Below are positions 61,908 through 64,000 of a DNA stretch of 64,000 bases, piece by piece. Position numbers and translations under genes: made by a program. Each line of letters opens with the position of its first letter. Position 1 is the stretch's first letter. This DNA is from Cloacibacterium sp. TD35 (GTDB lineage Bacteria; Bacteroidota; Bacteroidia; Flavobacteriales; Weeksellaceae): assembly GCF_028864635.1 (NCBI RefSeq), contig NZ_CP104850.1:2424001-2488000 (forward strand), given 5' to 3'. The notes beneath the pieces are model-generated. The model was not told the DNA's origin. It was given only the letters and a program-made list of their open reading frames with translations, and ran no database searches.

Positions 61908-64000
61908 TTATGTTTTTATAAAGTTTTTTCGCAAATCATATATGATTTTAAACTTCTGGTTTTCCCCATATTGTTTTTTTACTTCTTTAAGTAAATTATT
62001 CATTGTTATTCCTTTGAAGTGCTCCTTACGTAATTTATAAAACACATCACTCCAAATTTCGCTTGATGTTCCTTTTGCGAGTAGATCAGATTCTTTTCCC
62101 CCCGCCTTTTTCCAAATGGTTGTTAATGAAGTTCCATTTGGATATAATTCGATGATTAATTCCTCTGCACTTTGCCACCATTGATCGGTACTAATTTTGA
62201 CCGTGGACAAAATCCCTGAAAATGATAAAATTCCTTTAGTTATAAAATCCATAAGATGATGACATTCTGCTAATGCATACTTCCAATTATTGGTTTTTGA
62301 AGCTTTGGAATTAATCGTATATGCAGAATTAGAAAAATACCTAACTGCTATGAATTTCCCCAATCGAGTGGCATCAATAGCATCAATTTGTCCTGAGAAA
62401 TTACTTAGATAATCCCGAAGGTTATTGTCACTTAGTTGAGAAAATTTTTCAAATACTGGGATTACTGATTTTATATTATTTCTATTGTAATATAAGAAGT
62501 CGAAAACACCCTTTCTACTAATATGATCTAACAAAACAGTATCGTCCGGTATCTCAATGGTTGAATTTTTACTGAGTTGTTCAAGTAATGTAGAAGATGT
62601 TTTATTTAAGAAATTGTCTTTTACAGATAAAGGTAGTTTACCCCATAAAATAGCCCTATTAGGATACAATAGTAGATTTCCAAATTCGGAGCGGGAAATT
62701 TTATCAATAAGTCTTTCAGAAACCGAATTGCCACCAATAAGATGGTCAAACAATTTATATATTTCTTTTTCAGGCTCTTTTAATCCTGCGCCTATATCAT
62801 TTCCATTTTCAATAGCCTCTGCCCAAATTAGCTGCCAATTGACATTTAAGACATCCATTTTCTTAAGATGTTTAGGTGCATTGTGGCAAGATTTACCAGC
62901 AAATTTAATCATTCTAGATTCACCAGTATCAACTGCATAATCAATAACCGAGTTATCATCTTTTCCTGATATGATTGCCACAATAGCTTCAAAATAGTTT
63001 TCATCCTGATCAATTTTGAATAGTTCTGTTAAAGCAGTCCCTAATTCAAATTGCCTATCCAATAGATGAGCGTATAACCTTAACCAATTATTGCTAATCG
63101 AGAATCCTTGTAATTCTTCAATTAGTTCCTTTGAAATTTTTTTAGGTAATTTTTCAATAAAACAGCTTTCAGCATTTTTGGATTTATCGATAAAAGATTT
63201 AATTATAGACAGAATAAATGGTGATTCCATTAACCAAACGTAGACAGTAGCAATCTTGGAAACTTGAGCGGTTCCTAAAAAGGATTTAAGTTCTTGTATT
63301 ATTACTTTATCCCACCAATTCGGATTACTCTTTTTTAGCTGCGTGAAAAATGAGGTATAGCCAATTGATTTATTATCATTTGAAAAAATATGTTTCTTTA
63401 TCCAACCTACTAATGTTGTAGATAAAGTTTTTTTTGAGCTCTTAAAGCTCTCTGTTTTGAAATTTCTTAACACAATAAGGTCAGAGAAGTTAACTGATTC
63501 TGATAATTGAATAATCTTATTTAATAATCGTTCCTTAAAATCTGTACCTTGTTCATCCGAAGGCGCATATTGTGCTACAATATGTGAAAGAGTATTTAGT
63601 TTTTTAAGATCTTTTACACTATCTACTTGTTCAAATGTATCAATGCCTTTTGCTATTATGGTGATATCATCTCTCGAAAGCGGCTTTGATCCAATCGTTT
63701 TCTCGAAACTACTGATACGTTTTTGGACGGACTCATCACCAATTAATAATTGTTCAATTAACTCAGTAGGTTCGTGGTTATCGTTCTTTCTTATAATAAA
63801 GAAGTCTGATTTGACAAACTTACTTTGAACACTTTCAGGTACTGCGATTAAACTTATATTGTGAGCTTCTTTATGGTCATTATTGAATGCAATCCCAAAA
63901 TGAAAACTTTGTCGTTCAATAACGGTTAGACGTTTCCACAGCTCTATAACCGCTGTATCGAAGCCTTCCTGCCCAATCCAGATTAATGTATTTTTATAGG
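61908..64000 (-). CDS. GAP1-like conflict-system protein with C-terminal EAD1 (5' end beyond window)
   Basis: The minus-strand frame is open without a stop from 61908 to the window edge (697 codons), so an internal GTG at 63473 is not the start. The visible N-part (WIGQEGFDTAVIELWKRLTV, HNISLIAVPESVQSKFVKSD) and long helical middle resemble GTPase-associated protein 1. The C-terminus (ELYPNGTSLTTIWKKAGGKE ... SSEIWSDVFYKLRKEHFKGI) is an EAD1-like domain similar in pattern to that of the trypsin. Such proteins, with a GTPase and EAD-linked effectors, form NTP-dependent defence systems described computationally. The GTPase, if present, would be off the right edge. Confidence 0.65.
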   Translation of the reverse strand, partial: YKNTLIWIGQEGFDTAVIELWKRLTVIERQSFHFGIAFNNDHKEAHNISLIAVPESVQSKFVKSDFFIIRKNDNHEPTELIEQLLIGDESVQKRISSFEKTIGSKPLSRDDITIIAKGIDTFEQVDSVKDLKKLNTLSHIVAQYAPSDEQGTDFKERLLNKIIQLSESVNFSDLIVLRNFKTESFKSSKKTLSTTLVGWIKKHIFSNDNKSIGYTSFFTQLKKSNPNWWDKVIIQELKSFLGTAQVSKIATVYVWLMESPFILSIIKSFIDKSKNAESCFIEKLPKKISKELIEELQGFSISNNWLRLYAHLLDRQFELGTALTELFKIDQDENYFEAIVAIISGKDDNSVIDYAVDTGESRMIKFAGKSCHNAPKHLKKMDVLNVNWQLIWAEAIENGNDIGAGLKEPEKEIYKLFDHLIGGNSVSERLIDKISRSEFGNLLLYPNRAILWGKLPLSVKDNFLNKTSSTLLEQLSKNSTIEIPDDTVLLDHISRKGVFDFLYYNRNNIKSVIPVFEKFSQLSDNNLRDYLSNFSGQIDAIDATRLGKFIAVRYFSNSAYTINSKASKTNNWKYALAECHHLMDFITKGILSFSGILSTVKISTDQWWQSAEELIIELYPNGTSLTTIWKKAGGKESDLLAKGTSSEIWSDVFYKLRKEHFKGITMNNLLKEVKKQYGENQKFKIIYDLRKNFIKT

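Noticed and set aside
61908..63473. Independent 521-residue gene starting at GTG 63473
   Set aside because: The same frame is open without a stop to the window edge at 64000 and encodes protein-like sequence, so this is an internal codon of a longer gene.

Overview
The window looks like an accessory region from a Flavobacteriia/Weeksellaceae-type bacterium (Chryseobacterium, Elizabethkingia or Riemerella relatives). The signs are AT-rich DNA, Bacteroidetes-type promoters (TTG, about 19-20 bp, TAnnTTTG), a type IX secretion sorting tail, RteC-like regulators, YD-repeat toxins and typical Bacteroidetes metal-resistance genes. No rRNA, tRNA or core housekeeping gene was recognised. A direct repeat of about 195 bp (61-261 and 58359-58554) brackets 58 kb, so most of the window looks like one composite island.

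Layout: (1) 0.6-5.4 kb, a two-gene putative defence unit: a small Bell-like protein whose C-terminal Gly/Asn motif is repeated at the N-terminus of a large P-loop NTPase. (2) 5.4-7.9 kb, a Cas9 cut off just before RuvC-II/HNH, overlapped by a 102-residue ORF, with a divergent tracrRNA-like gene. (3) 8-9.7 kb, orphan polymorphic-toxin tips: an EndoU-like tip with its immunity gene, and a decayed second tip. (4) 9.7-25.5 kb, a minus-strand metal cluster: Zn/Cd P-type ATPase, CusB, a CusA-TolC fusion, a Fur-family regulator, a multicopper oxidase, DUF3347/DUF305/heme-binding proteins and metallochaperones. (5) 25.5-27.2 kb, the most striking gene: the first ~183 residues of a second, different Cas9 fused in frame to the C-terminal 300 residues of a CopA-type copper ATPase, again with a divergent tracrRNA-like gene. 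(6) An IS4-family element at 27.9-29.2 kb, followed by (7) a plus-strand, more GC-rich copper/silver operon at 29.3-40.6 kb: Cys-rich secreted protein, lipoproteins, a CusA split into two ORFs, CusC, two CusB adaptors, a heme-binding protein and CopB. (8) 41.2-44.2 kb, a tyrosine integrase and an IS3 element. (9) 44.2-54.2 kb, a giant YD-repeat toxin with two paralogous membrane immunity candidates, two secreted surface proteins and a membrane protein. (10) 54.3-58 kb, a decaying replication/mobilisation module and an integrase remnant. (11) Beyond the right-hand repeat, a tight minus-strand operon: GAP1-like protein with a C-terminal EAD1-like domain (runs off the window), an unknown protein, an EAD1-trypsin and a DNA/RNA endonuclease.

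The metal genes together would detoxify Cu/Ag/Zn/Cd: RND pumps export across both membranes, P-type ATPases move ions to the periplasm, and the oxidase, chaperones and Cys/Met-rich proteins buffer there. The conflict genes sit at the island edges. The two Cas9 pieces belong to different Cas9 subfamilies, yet both keep RuvC-I, the bridge helix and an adjacent tracrRNA-like gene and lack the nuclease C-terminal half. No cas1, cas2 or CRISPR array is visible. They are either two independent relics or guide-RNA-binding fragments kept for another role; sequence alone cannot decide.
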